Source of the DNA: Sacculina carcini
Taxonomy: Eukaryota > Arthropoda > Thecostraca > Sacculinidae
DNA: 64,000 nt
Direction: 5' to 3'
Assembly (NCBI GenBank): GCA_916048095.2
Contig: OU696588.1
Location: 7,897,790-7,961,789 of the forward strand
Each line of letters starts with the position of its first letter. Within the stretch, counting starts at the first letter, position 1. Positions 33,652 through 47,363 of the stretch are shown piece by piece. Position numbers and translations under genes: made by a program. The notes beneath the pieces are model-generated. The model worked only from the letters and a program-made list of their open reading frames with translations. It was not told the origin of the DNA and searched no databases.

Positions 33652-36329
33652 CTCAAGGTCACCTTGGCTGATGCAATGCACACACCATGATACCGCGCTG
33701 ACGTCTGCGCATGCGCAGTACATCAAACACATTCCCCGCCAGTCTGGCGCCATCTCAGGGTAACCTTGGATGGTGCACAATCACGCACCGCGCACGTGAT
33801 ACCGCGCTGACGTCGGCGCATGCGCAGTTTGAACAAATCATTGTTATAGACATCTTCTAACATCCACCGTCTATTCACCCGTTTAAACACACTTTATGAA
33901 TATTTTTCAAAATAATTTCATTATATTTTTAAATCAACTTGTTTTAACACAACTAATTATCATAACCTAATATAATAAACATTAATATACCCAATACGCG
34001 CGCCACAATTGTATCATGTGCATTTGTCTCAGAACTCTAAATTAATTTAGTTAGCATAACCAAATATAATAAACATTAATATATCTAATACGTGCGCCAC
34101 AATTGTATCATGTGCGCCACAAGTGTCTCACAATTCTATATATTAATTGTACCCTCGTGCTTGCGCACTATATATACCACATATAAACCATCTCTCTTGA
34201 ACATCCACAATGGCCGGACCGCGTAAGACTCTGCTCGAACCCCGAGGACCTCGGTTCGAATCCCAGCCAGGTAATAACTTTCTTCACTCAACACTAAACT
34301 CTACACACAAATAATCGAAATAAATTGGATGAATTAAAGAAAATAAAGAAAATAAAGAAAATAAAGAAAATAAAGAAAATAAAGAAAATAAAGAAAATAA
34401 AGAAAATAAAGAAAATAAAGAAAATAAAGAAAATAAAGAAAATAAAGAAAATAAAGAAAATAAAGAAAATAAAGAAAATAAAGAAAATAAAGAAAATAAA
34501 GAAAATAAAGAAAATAAAGAAAATAAAGAAAATAAAGAAAATAAAGAAAATAAAGAAAATAAAGAAAATAAAGAAAATAAAGAAAATAAAGAAAATAAAG
34601 AAAATAAAGAAAATAAAGAAAATAAAGAAAATAAAGAAAATAAAGAAAATAAAGAAAATAAAGAAAATAAAGAAAATAAAGAAAATAAAGAAAATAAAGA
34701 AAATAAAGAAAATAAAGAAAATAAAGAAAATAAAGAAAATAAAGAAAATAAAGAAAATAAAGAAAATAAAGAAAATAAAGAAAATAAAGAAAATAAAGAA
34801 AATAAAGAAAATAAAGAAAATAAAGAAAATAAAGAAAATAAAGAAAATAAAGAAAATAAAGAAAATAAAGAAAATAAAGAAAATAAAGAAAATAAAGAAA
34901 ATAAAGAAAATAAAGAAAATAAAGAAAATAAAGAAAATAAAGAAAATAAAGAAAATAAAGAAAATAAAGAAAATAAAGAAAATAAAGAAAATAAAGAAAA
35001 TAAAGAAAATAAAGAAAATAAAGAAAATAAAGAAAATAAAGAAAATAAAGAAAATAAAGAAAATAAAGAAAATAAAGAAAATAAAGAAAATAAAGAAAAT
35101 AAAGAAAATAAAGAAAATAAAGAAAATAAAGAAAATAAAGAAAATAAAGAAAATAAAGAAAATAAAGAAAATAAAGAAAATAAAGAAAATAAAGAAAATA
35201 AAGAAAATAAAGAAAATAAAGAAAATAAAGAAAATAAAGAAAATAAAGAAAATAAAGAAAATAAAGAAAATAAAGAAAATAAAGAAAATAAAGAAAATAA
35301 AGAAAATAAAGAAAATAAAGAAAATAAATAAAATAAATAAAATAAATAAAATAAATAAAATAAATAAAATAAATAAAATAAATAAAATAAATAAAATAAA
35401 TAAAATAAATAAAATAAATAAAATAAATAAAATAAAGAAAATAAAGAAAATAAAGAAAATAAATAAAATAAAGAAAATAAATAAAATAAAGAAAATAAAG
35501 AAAATAAAGAAAATAAAGAAAATAAAGAAAATAAAGAAAATAAAGAAAATAAAGAAAATAAAGAAAATAAAGAAAATAAAGAAAATAAAGAAAATAAAGA
35601 AAATAAAGAAAATAAAGAAAATAAAGAAAATAAAGAAAATAAAGAAAATAAAGAAAATAAAGAAAATAAAGAAAATAAAGAAAATAAAGAAAATAAAGAA
35701 AATAAAGAAAATAAAGAAAATAAAGAAAATAAAGAAAATAAAGAAAATAAAGAAAATAAAGAAAATAAAGAAAATAAAGAAAATAAAGAAAATAAAGAAA
35801 ATAAAGAAAATAAAGAAAATAAAGAAAATAAAGAAAATAAAGAAAATAAAGAAAATAAAGAAAATAAAGAAAATAAAGAAAATAAAGAAAATAAAGAAAA
35901 TATAGAAAATAAAGAAAATAAAGAAAATAAAGAAAATAAAGAAAATAAAGAAAATAAAGAAAATAAAGAAAATAAAGAAAATAAAGAAAATAAAGAAAAT
36001 AAAGAAAATAAAGAAAATAAAGAAAATAAAGAAAATAAAGAAAATAAAGAAAATAAAGAAAATAAAGAAAATAAAGAAAATAAAGAAATAAAGAAATAAA
36101 GAAATAAAGAAATAAAGAAAATAAAGAAAATAAAGAAAATAAAGAAAATAAAGAAAATAAAGAAAATAAAGAAAATAAAGAAAATAAAGAAAACAAAGAA
36201 AACAAAGAAAACAAAGAAAATAAAGAAAATAAAGAAAATAAAGAAAATAAAGAAAATAAAGAAAATAAAGAAAATAAAGAAAATAAAGAAAATAAAGAAA
36301 ATAAAGAAAATAAAGAAAATAAAGAAAAT
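33652..36329 (+). repeat. Monomer 23 with the longest tail
   Basis: Core 33652-34336 (CTTTATGAAT, GACGTCGGCGC). Tail 34337-36329 is 1993 bp: a long AAAGAAAAT block, an AAATAAAAT block near 35323-35432, AAAGAAAAT again, four 8-bp AAAGAAAT units near 36083-36118 and three ACAAAGAAA units near 36190-36218. The four 8-bp units explain why this tail departs from the usual length class by 4 bp. Confidence 0.95.
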
Positions 36330-38174
36330 CTCAAGGTCACCTTGGCTGATGCAATGCACACACCATGATACCGCGCTGACGTCTGCGCATGCGCAGTACA
36401 TCAAACACATTCCCCGCCAGTCTGGCGCCATCTCAGGGTAAACTTGGATGGTGCACAATCACGCACCGCGCACGTGATACCGCGCTGACGTCTGCGCATG
36501 CGCAGTTTGAACAAATCATTGTTATAGACATCTTCTAACATCCACCGTCTATTCACCCGTTTAAACACACTTGATAAATATTTTTCAAATTAATTTCATT
36601 ATATTTTTAAATCAACTTGTTTTAACACAACTAATTATCATAACCTAATATAATAAACATTAATATACCCAATACGCGCGCCACAATTGTATCATGTGCA
36701 TTTGTCTCAGAACTCTAAATTAATTTAGTTAGCATAACCAAATATAATAAACATTAATATATCTAATACGTGCGCCACAATTGTATCATGTGCGCCACAA
36801 GTGTCTCACAATTCTATATATTAATTGTACCCTCGTGCTTGCGCACTATATATACCACATATAAACCATCTCTCTTTAACATCCACAATGGCCGGACCGC
36901 GTAAGACTCTGCTCGAACCCCGAGGACCTCGGTTCGAATCCCAGCCAGGTAATAACTTTCTTCACTCAACACTAAACTCTACACACAAATAATCGAAATA
37001 AATTGGATGAATTAAAGAAAATAAAGAAAAGAAAGAAAATAAAGAAAATAAAGAAAATAAAGAAAATAAAGAAAATAAAGAAAATAAAGAAAATAAAGAA
37101 AATAAAGAAAATAAAGAAAATAAAGAAAATAAAGAAAATAAAGAAAATAAAGAAAATAAAGAAAATAAAGAAAATAAAGAAAATAAAGAAAATAAAGAAA
37201 ATAAAGAAAATAAAGAAAATAAAGAAAATAAAGAAAATAAAGAAATTAAAGAAAATAAAGAAAATAAAGAAAATAAAGAAAATAAAGAAAATACAGAAAA
37301 TACAGAAAATAAAGAAAATAAAGAAAATAAAGAAAATAAAGAAAATAAAGAAATTAAAGAAATTAAAGAAAATAAAGAAAATAAAGAAAATAAAGAAAAT
37401 AAAGAAAATAAAGAAAATAAAGAAAATACAGAAAATACAGAAAATAAAGAAAATAAAGAAAATAAAGAAAATAAAGAAAATAAAGAAAATAAAGAAAATA
37501 AAGAAAATAAAGAAAATAAAGAAAATAAAGAAAATAAATAAAATAAAGAAAATAAAGAAAATAAAGAAAATAAAGAAAATAAAGAAAATAAAGAAAATAA
37601 AGAAAATAAAGAAAATAAAGAAAATAAAGAAAATAAAGAAAATAAAGAAAATAAAGAAAATAAAGAAAATAAAGAAAATAAAGAAAATAAAGAAAATAAA
37701 GAAAATAAAGAAAATAAAGAAAATAAAGAAAATAAAGAAAATAAAGAAAATAAAGAAAATAAAGAAAATAAAGAAAATAAAGAAAATAAAGAAAATAAAG
37801 AAAATAAAGAAAATAAAGAAAATAAAGAAAATAAAGAAAATAAAGAAAATAAAGAAAATAAAGAAAAAAAAAAAAATAAAGAAAATAAAGAAAATAAAGA
37901 AAATAAAGAAAATAAAGAAAATAAATAAAATAAATAAAATAAAGAAAATAAAGAAAATAAAGAAAATAAAGAAAATAAAGAAAATAAAGAAAATAAAGAA
38001 AATAAAGAAAATAAAGAAAATAAAGAAAATAAAGAAAATAAAGAAAATAAAGAAAATAAAGAAAATAAAGAAAATAAAGAAAATAAAGAAAATAAAGAAA
38101 ATAAAGAAAATAAAGAAAATAAAGAAAATAAAGAAAATAAAGAAAATAAAGAAAATAAAGAAAATAATGAAAAT
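36330..38174 (+). repeat. Monomer 24
   Basis: Core 36330-37014 (GGGTAAACTTGG, shared only with the core at 55260; CTCTCTTTAACATCC shared with 28810). Tail 37015-38174 (1160 bp) repeats the AAATTAAAG/ATACAGAAA order of tail 29495-30339 and adds further units. Confidence 0.95.
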
Positions 38175-39542
38175 CTCAAGGTCACCTTGGCTGATGCAAT
38201 GCACACACCATGATACCGCGCTGACGTCTGCGCATGCGCAGTACATCAAACACATTCCCCGCCAGTCTGGCGCCATCTCAGGGTAACCTTGGATGGTGCA
38301 CAATCACGCACCGCGCACGTGATACCGCGCTGACGTCGGCGCATGCGCAGTTTGAACAAATCATTGTTATAGACATCTTCTAACATCCACCGTCTATTCA
38401 CCCGTTTAAACACACTTTATGAATATTTTTCAAAATAATTTCATTATATTTTTAAATCAACTTGTTTTAACACAACTAATTATCATAACCTAATATAATA
38501 AACATTAATATACCCAATACGCGCGCCACAATTGTATCATGTGCATTTGTCTCAGAACTCTAAATTAATTTAGTTAGCATAACCAAATATAATAAACATT
38601 AATATATCTAATACGTGCGCCACAATTGTATCATGTGCGCCACAAGTGTCTCACAATTCTATATATTAATTGTACCCTCGTGCTTGCGCACTATATATAC
38701 CACATATAAACCATCTCTCTTGAACATCTACAATGGCCGGACCGCGTAAGACTCTGCTCGAACCCCGAGGACCTCGGTTCGAATCCCAGCCAGGTAATAA
38801 CTTTCTTCACTCAACACTAAACTCTACACACAAATAATCGAAATAAATTGGATGAATTAAAGAAAATAAAGAAAATAAAGAAAATAAAGAAAATAAAGAA
38901 AATAAAGAAAATAAAGAAAATAAAGAAAATAAAGAAAATAAAGAAAATAAAGAAAATAAAGAAAATAAAGAAAATAAAGAAAATAAAGAAAATAAAGAAA
39001 ATAAAGAAAATAAAGAAAATAAAGAAAATAAAGAAAATAAAGAAAATAAAGAAAATAAAGAAAATAAAGAAAATAAAGAAAATAAAGAAAATAAAGAAAA
39101 TAAAGAAAATAAAGAAAATAAAGAAAATAAAGAAAATAAAGAAAATAAAGAAAATAAAGAAAATAAAGAAAATAAAGAAAATAAAGAAAATAAAGAAAAT
39201 AAAGAAAATAAAGAAAATAAAGAAAATAAAGAAAATAAAGAAAATAAAGAAAATAAAGAAAATAAAGAAAATAAAGAAAATAAAGAAAATAAAGAAAATA
39301 AAGAAAATAAAGAAAATAAAGAAAATAAAGAAAATAAAGAAAATAAAGAAAATAAAGAAAATAAAGAAAATAAAGAAAATAAAGAAAATAAAGAAAATAA
39401 AGAAAATAAAGAAAATAAAGAAAATAAAGAAAATAAAGAAAATAAAGAAAATAAAGAAAATAAAGAAAATAAAGAAAATAAAGAAAATAAAGAAAATAAA
39501 GAAAATAAAGAAAATAAAGAAAATAAAGAAAATAAAGAAAAT
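38175..39542 (+). repeat. Monomer 25
   Basis: Core 38175-38859 (CTTTATGAAT, GACGTCGGCGC), tail 38860-39542 (683 bp, homogeneous). Confidence 0.95.
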
Positions 39543-41585
39543 CTCAAGGTCACCTTGGCTGATGCAATGCACACACCATGATACCGCGCTGACGTCTGCG
39601 CATGCGCAGTACATCAAACACATTCCCCGCCAGTCTGGCGCCATCTCAGGGTAACCTTGGATGGTGCACAATCACGCACCGCGCACGTGATACCGCGCTG
39701 ACGTCTGCGCATGCGCAGTTTGAACAAATCATTGTTATAGACATCTTCTACCATCCACCGTCTATTCACCCGTTTAAACACACTTGATAAATATTTTTCA
39801 AAATAATTTCATTATATTTTTAAATCAACTTGTTTTAACACAACTAATTATCATAACCTAATATAATAAACATTAATATACCCAATACGCGCGCCACAAT
39901 TGTATCATGTGCATTTGTCTCAGAACTCTAAATTAATTTAGTTAGCATAACCAAATATAATAAACATTAATATATCTAATACGTGCGCCACAATTGTATC
40001 ATGTGCGCCACAAGTGTCTCACAATTCTATATATTAATTGTACCCTCGTGCTTGCGCACTATATATACCACATATAAACCATCTCTCTTGAACATCTACA
40101 ATGGCCGGACCGCGTAAGACTCTGCTCGAACCCCGAGGACCTCGGTTCGAATCCCAGCCAGGTAATAACTTTCTTCACTCAACACTAAACTCTACACACA
40201 AATAATCGAAATAAATTGGATGAATTAAAGAAAATAAAGAAAATAAAGAAAATAAAGAAAATAAAGAAAATAAAGAAAATAAAGAAAATAAAGAAAATAA
40301 AGAAAATAAAGAAAATAAAGAAAATAAAGAAAATAAAGAAAATAAAGAAAATAAAGAAAATAAAGAAAATAAAGAAAATAAAGAAAATAAAGAAAATATA
40401 GAAAATAAAGAAAATAAAGAAAATAAAGAAAATAAAGAAAATAAAGAAAATAAAGAAAATAAAGAAAATAAAGAAAATAAAGAAAATAAAGAAAATAAAG
40501 AAAATAAAGAAAATAAAGAAAATAAAGAAAATAAAGAAAATAAAGAAAATAAAGAAAATAAAGAAAATAAAGAAAATAAAGAAAATAAAGAAAATAAAGA
40601 AAATAAAGAAAATAAAGAAAATAAAGAAAATAAAGAAAATAAAGAAAATAAAGAAAATAAAGAAAATAAAGAAAATAAAGAAAATAAAGAAAATAAAGAA
40701 AATAAAGAAAATAAAGAAAATAAAGAAAATAAAGAAAATAAAGAAAATAAAGAAAATAAAGAAAATAAAGAAAATAAAGAAAATAAAGAAAATAAAGAAA
40801 ATAAAGAAAATAAAGAAAATAAAGAAAATAAAGAAAATAAAGAAAATAAAGAAAATAAAGAAAATAAAGAAAATAAAGAAAATAAAGAAAATAAAGAAAA
40901 TAAAGAAAATAAAGAAAATAAAGAAAATAAAGAAAATAAAGAAAATAAAGAAAATAAAGAAAATAAAGAAAATAAAGAAAATAAAGAAAATAAAGAAAAT
41001 AAAGAAAATAAAGAAAATAAAGAAAATAAAGAAAATAAAGAAAATAAAGAAAATAAAGAAAATAAAGAAAATAAAGAAAATAAAGAAAATAAAGAAAATA
41101 AAGAAAATAAAGAAAATAAAGAAAATAAAGAAAATAAAGAAAATAAAGAAAATAAAGAAAATAAAGAAAATAAAGAAAATAAAGAAAATAAAGAAAATAA
41201 AGAAAATAAAGAAAATAAAGAAAATAAAGAAAATAAAGAAAATAAAGAAAATAAAGAAAATAAAGAAAATAAAGAAAATAAAGAAAATAAAGAAAATAAA
41301 GAAAATAAAGAAAATAAAGAAAATAAAGAAAATAAAGAAAATAAAGAAAATAAAGAAAATAAAGAAAATAAAGAAAATAAAGAAAATAAAGAAAATAAAG
41401 AAAATAAAGAAAATAAAGAAAATAAAGAAAATAAAGAAAATAAAGAAAATAAAGAAAATATAGAAAATAAAGAAAATAAAGAAAATAAAGAAAATAAAGA
41501 AAATAAAGAAAATAAAGAAAATAAAGAAAATAAAGAAAATAAAGAAAATAAAGAAAATAAAGAAAATAAAGAAAATAATGAAAAT
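39543..41585 (+). repeat. Monomer 26
   Basis: Core 39543-40227 is a mosaic: CTACCATCC as in the early subfamily, but GTACCCTCG as in the later one. Tail 40228-41585 (1358 bp) has single AAATATAGA units near both ends (about 40397 and 41459). Confidence 0.95.
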
Positions 41586-42773
41586 CTCAAGGTCACCTTG
41601 GCTGATGCAATGCACACACCATGATACCGCGCTGACGTCTGCGCATGCGCAGTACATCAAACACATTCCCCGCCAGTCTGGCGCCATCTCAGGGTAACCT
41701 TGGATGGTGCACAATCACGCACCGCGCACGTGATACCGCGCTGACGTCTGCGCATGCGCAGTTTGAACAAATCATTGTTATAGACATCTTCTAACATCCA
41801 CCGTCTATTCACCCGTTTAAACACACTTGATAAATATTTTTCAAAATAATTTCATTATATTTTTAAATCAACTTGTTTTAACACAACTAATTATCATAAC
41901 CTAATATAATAAACATTAATATACCCAATACGCGCGCCACAATTGTATCATGTGCATTTGTCTCAGAACTCTAAATTAATTTAGTTAGCATAACCAAATA
42001 TAATAAACATTAATATATCTAATACGTGCGCCACAATTGTATCATGTGCGCCACAAGTGTCTCACAATTCTATATATTAATTGTACCCTCGTGCTTGCGC
42101 ACTATATATACCACATATAAACCATCTCTCTTGAACATCCACAATGGCCGGACCGCGTAAGACTCTGCTCGAACCCCGAGGACCTCGGTTCGAATCCCAG
42201 CCAGGTAATAACTTTCTTCACTCAACACTAAACTCTACACACAAATAATCGAAATAAATTGGATGAATTAAAGAAAATAAAGAAAATAAAGAAAATAAAG
42301 AAAATAAAGAAAATAAAGAAAATAAAGAAAATAAAGAAAATAAAGAAAATAAAGAAAATAAAGAAAATAAAGAAAATAAAGAAAATAAAGAAAATAAAGA
42401 AAATAAAGAAAATAAAGAAAATAAAGAAAATAAAGAAAATAAAGAAAATAAAGAAAATAAAGAAAATAAAGAAAATAAAGAAAATAAAGAAAATAAAGAA
42501 AATAAAGAAAATAAAGAAAATAAAGAAAATAAAGAAAATAAAGAAAATAAAGAAAATAAAGAAAATAAAGAAAATAAAGAAAATAAAGAAAATAAAGAAA
42601 ATAAAGAAAATAAAGAAAATAAAGAAAATAAAGAAAATAAAGAAAATAAAGAAAATAAAGAAAATAAAGAAAATAAAGAAAATAAAGAAAATAAAGAAAA
42701 TAAAGAAAATAAAGAAAATAAAGAAAATAAAGAAAATAAAGAAAATAAAGAAAATAAAGAAAATAAAGAAAAT
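41586..42773 (+). repeat. Monomer 27
   Basis: Core 41586-42270, tail 42271-42773 (503 bp, homogeneous). Both palindromes are intact. Confidence 0.95.
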
Positions 42774-44978
42774 CTCAAGGTCACCTTGGCTGATGCAATG
42801 CACACACCATGATACCGCGCTGACGTCTGCGCATGCGCAGTACATCAAACACATTCCCCGCCAGTCTGGCGCCATCTCAGGGTAACCTTGGATGGTGCAC
42901 AATCACGCACCGCGCACGTGATACCGCGCTGACGTCTGCGCATGCGCAGTTTGAACAAATCATTGTTATAGACATCTTCTAACATCCACCGTCTATTCAC
43001 CCGTTTAAACACACTTGATAAATATTTTTCAAAATAATTTCATTATATTTTTAAATCAACTTGTTTTAACACAACTAATTATCATAACCTAATATAATAA
43101 ACATTAATATACCCAATACGCGCGCCACAATTGTATCATGTGCATTTGTCTCAGAACTCTAAATTAATTTAGTTAGCATAACCAAATATAATAAACAAAC
43201 CAAATATAATAAACATTAATATATCTAATACGTGCGCCACAATTGTATCATGTGCGCCACAAGTGTCTCACAATTCTATATATTAATTGTACCCTCGTGC
43301 TTGCGCACTATATATACCACATATAAACCATCTCTCTTGAACATCCACAATGGCCGGACCGCGTAAGACTCTGCTCGAACCCCGAGGACCTCGGTTCGAA
43401 TCCCAGCCAGGTAATAACTTTCTTCACTCAACACTAAACTCTACACACAAATAATCGAAATAAATTGGATGAATTAAAGAAAATAAAGAAAATAAAGAAA
43501 ATAAAGAAAATAAAGAAAATAAAGAAAATAAAGAAAATAAAGAAAATAAAGAAAATAAAGAAAATAAAGAAAAAAAAGAAAATAAAGAAAATAAAGAAAA
43601 TAAAGAAAATAAAGAAAATAAAGAAAATAAAGAAAATAAAGAAAATAAAGAAAATAAAGAAAATATAGAAAATAAAGAAAATAAAGAAAATAAAGAAAAT
43701 AAAGAAAATAAAGAAAATAAAGAAAATAAAGAAAATAAAGAAAATAAAGAAAATAAAGAAAATAAAGAAAATAAAGAAAATAAAGAAAATAAAGAAAATA
43801 AAGAAAATAAAGAAAATAAAGAAAATAAAGAAAATAAAGAAAATAAAGAAAATAAAGAAAATAAAGAAAATAAAGAAAATAAAGAAAATAAAGAAAATAA
43901 AGAAAATAAAGAAAATAAAGAAAATAAAGAAAATAAAGAAAATAAAGAAAATAAAGAAAATAAAGAAAATAAAGAAAATAAAGAAAATAAAGAAAATAAA
44001 GAAAATAAAGAAAATAAAGAAAATAAAGAAAATAAAGAAAATAAAGAAAATAAAGAAAATAAAGAAAATAAAGAAAATAAAGAAAATAAAGAAAATAAAG
44101 AAAATAAAGAAAATAAAGAAAATAAAGAAAATAAAGAAAATAAAGAAAATAAAGAAAATAAAGAAAATAAAGAAAATAAAGAAAATAAAGAAAATAAAGA
44201 AAATAAAGAAAATAAAGAAAATAAAGAAAATAAAGAAAATAAAGAAAATAAAGAAAATAAAGAAAATAAAGAAAATAAAGAAAATAAAGAAAATAAAGAA
44301 AATAAAGAAAATAAAGAAAATAAAGAAAATAAAGAAAATAAAGAAAATAAAGAAAATAAAGAAAATAAAGAAAATAAAGAAAATAAAGAAAATAAAGAAA
44401 ATAAAGAAAATAAAGAAAATAAAGAAAATAAAGAAAATAAAGAAAATAAAGAAAATAAAGAAAATAAAGAAAATAAAGAAAATAAAGAAAATAAAGAAAA
44501 TAAAGAAAATAAAGAAAATAAAGAAAATAAAGAAAATAAAGAAAATAAAGAAAATAAAGAAAATAAAGAAAATAAAGAAAATAAAGAAAATAAAGAAAAT
44601 AAAGAAAATAAAGAAAATAAAGAAAATAAAGAAAATAAAGAAAATAAAGAAAATAAAGAAAATAAAGAAAATAAAGAAAATAAAGAAAATAAAGAAAATA
44701 AAGAAAATAAAGAAAATAAAGAAAATAAAGAAAATAAAGAAAATAAAGAAAATAAAGAAAATAAAGAAAATAAAGAAAATAAAGAAAATAAAGAAAATAA
44801 AGAAAATAAAGAAAATAAAGAAAATAAAGAAAATAAAGAAAATAAAGAAAATAAAGAAAATAAAGAAAATAAAGAAAATAAAGAAAATAAAGAAAATAAA
44901 GAAAATAAAGAAAATAAAGAAAATAAAGAAAATAAAGAAAATAAAGAAAATAAAGAAAATAAAGAAAATAAAGAAAAT
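42774..44978 (+). repeat. Monomer 28 with an 18-bp core duplication
   Basis: Core 42774-43476 is 703 bp, 18 bp longer than standard, because AACCAAATATAATAAAC is followed by a second CCAAATATAATAAAC near 43180-43213. Tail 43477-44978 is 1502 bp with one AAAAAAGAA and one AAATATAGA unit. Confidence 0.95.
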
Positions 44979-46085
44979 CTCAAGGTCACCTTGGCTGATG
45001 CAATGCACACACCATGATACCGCGCTGACGTCTGCGCATGCGCAGTACATCAAACACATTCCCCGCCAGTCTGGCGCCATCTCAGGGTAACCTTGGATGG
45101 TGCACAATCACGCACCGCGCACGTGATACCGCGCTGACGTCGGCGCATGCGCAGTTTGAACAAATCATTGTTATAGACATCTTCTAACATCCACCGTCTA
45201 TTCACCCGTTTAAACACACTTGATAAATATTTTTCAAAATAATTTCATTATATTTTTAAATCAACTTGTTTTAACACAACTAATTATCATAACCTAATAT
45301 AATAAACATTAATATACCCAATACGCGCGCCACAATTGTATCATGTGCATTTGTCTCATAACTCTAAATTAATTTAGTTAGCATAACCAAATATAATAAA
45401 CATTAATATATCTAATACGTGCGCCACAATTGTATCATGTGCGCCACAAGTGTCTCACAATTCTATATATTAATTGTACCCTCGTGCTTGCGCACTATAT
45501 ATACCACATATAAACCATCTCTCTTGAACATCTACAATGGCCGGACCGCGTAAGACTCTGCTCGAACCCCGAGGACCTCGGTTCGAATCCCAGCCAGGTA
45601 ATAACTTTCTTCACTCAACACTAAACTCTACACACAAATAATCGAAATAAATTGGATGAATTAAAGAAAATAAAGAAAATAAAGAAAATAAAGAAAATAA
45701 AGAAAATAAAGAAAATAAAGAAAATAAAGAAAATAAAGAAAATAAAGAAAATAAAGAAAATAAAGAAAATAAAGAAAATAAAGAAAATAAAGAAAATAAA
45801 GAAAATAAAGAAAATAAAGAAAATAAAGAAAATAAAGAAAATAAAGAAAATAAAGAAAATAAAGAAAATAAAGAAAATAAAGAAAATAAAGAAAATAAAG
45901 AAAATAAAGAAAATAAAGAAAATAAAGAAAATAAAGAAAATAAAGAAAATAAAGAAAATAAAGAAAATAAAGAAAATAAAGAAAATAAAGAAAATAAAGA
46001 AAATAAAGAAAATAAAGAAAATAAAGAAAATAAAGAAAATAAAGAAAATAAAGAAAATAAAGAAAATAAAGAAAATAAAGAAAAT
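44979..46085 (+). repeat. Monomer 29
   Basis: Core 44979-45663 (GTCTCATAACTC, CATCTACAATGG, GACGTCGGCGC), tail 45664-46085 (422 bp, homogeneous). The marker pair matches the core at 47364. Confidence 0.95.
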
Positions 46086-47363
46086 CTCAAGGTCACCTTG
46101 GCTGATGCAATGCACACACCATGATACCGCGCTGACGTCTGCGCATGCGCAGTACATCAAACACATTCCCCGCCAGTCTGGCGCCATCTCAGGGTAACCT
46201 TGGATGGTGCACAATCACGCACCGCGCACGTGATACCGCGCTGACGTCGGCGCATGCGCAGTTTGAACAAATCATTGTTATAGACATCTTCTAACATCCA
46301 CCGTCTATTCACCCGTTTAAACACACTTGATAAATATTTTTCAAAATAATTTCATTATATTTTTAAATCAACTTGTTTTAACACAACTAATTATCATAAC
46401 CTAATATAATAAACATTAATATACCCAATACGCGCGCCACAATTGTATCATGTGCATTTGTCTCAGAACTCTAAATTAATTTAGTTAGCATAACCAAATA
46501 TAATAAACATTAATATATCTAATACGAGCGCCACAATTGTATCATGTGCGCCACAAGTGTCTCACAATTCTATATATTAATTGTACCCTCGTGCTTGCGC
46601 ACTATATATACCACATATAAACCATCTCTCTTGAACATCCACAATGGCCGGACCGCGTAAGACTCTGCTCGAACCCCGAGGACCTCGGTTCGAATCCCAG
46701 CCAGGTAATAACTTTCTTCACTCAACACTAAACTCTACACACAAATAATCGAAATAAATTGGATGAATTAAAGAAAATAAAGAAAATAAAGAAAATAAAG
46801 AAAATAAAGAAAATAAAGAAAATAAAGAAAATAAAGAAAATAAAGAAAATAAAGAAAATAAAGAAAATAAAGAAAATAAAGAAAATAAAGAAAATAAAGA
46901 AAATAAAGAAAATAAAGAAAATAAAGAAAATAAAGAAAATAAAGAAAATAAAGAAAATAAAGAAAATAAAGAAAATAAAGAAAATAAAGAAAATAAAGAA
47001 AATAAAGAAAATAAAGAAAATAAAGAAAATAAAGAAAATAAAGAAAATAAAGAAAATAAAGAAAATAAAGAAAATAAAGAAAATAAAGAAAATAAAGAAA
47101 ATAAAGAAAATAAAGAAAATAAAGAAAATAAAGAAAATAAAGAAAATAAAGAAAATAAAGAAAATAAAGAAAATAAAGAAAATAAAGAAAATAAAGAAAA
47201 TAAAGAAAATAAAGAAAATAAAGAAAATAAAGAAAATAAAGAAAATAAAGAAAATAAAGAAAATAAAGAAAATAAAGAAAATAAAGAAAATAAAGAAAAT
47301 ATAGAAAATAAAGAAAATAAAGAAAATAAAGAAAATAAAGAAAATAAAGAAAATAAAGAAAAT
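46086..47363 (+). repeat. Monomer 30
   Basis: Core 46086-46770 (GTCTCAGAACTC, CATCCACAATGG, private TACGAGCGCC), tail 46771-47363 (593 bp, one AAATATAGA unit). The marker pair matches the core at 48660. Confidence 0.95.
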
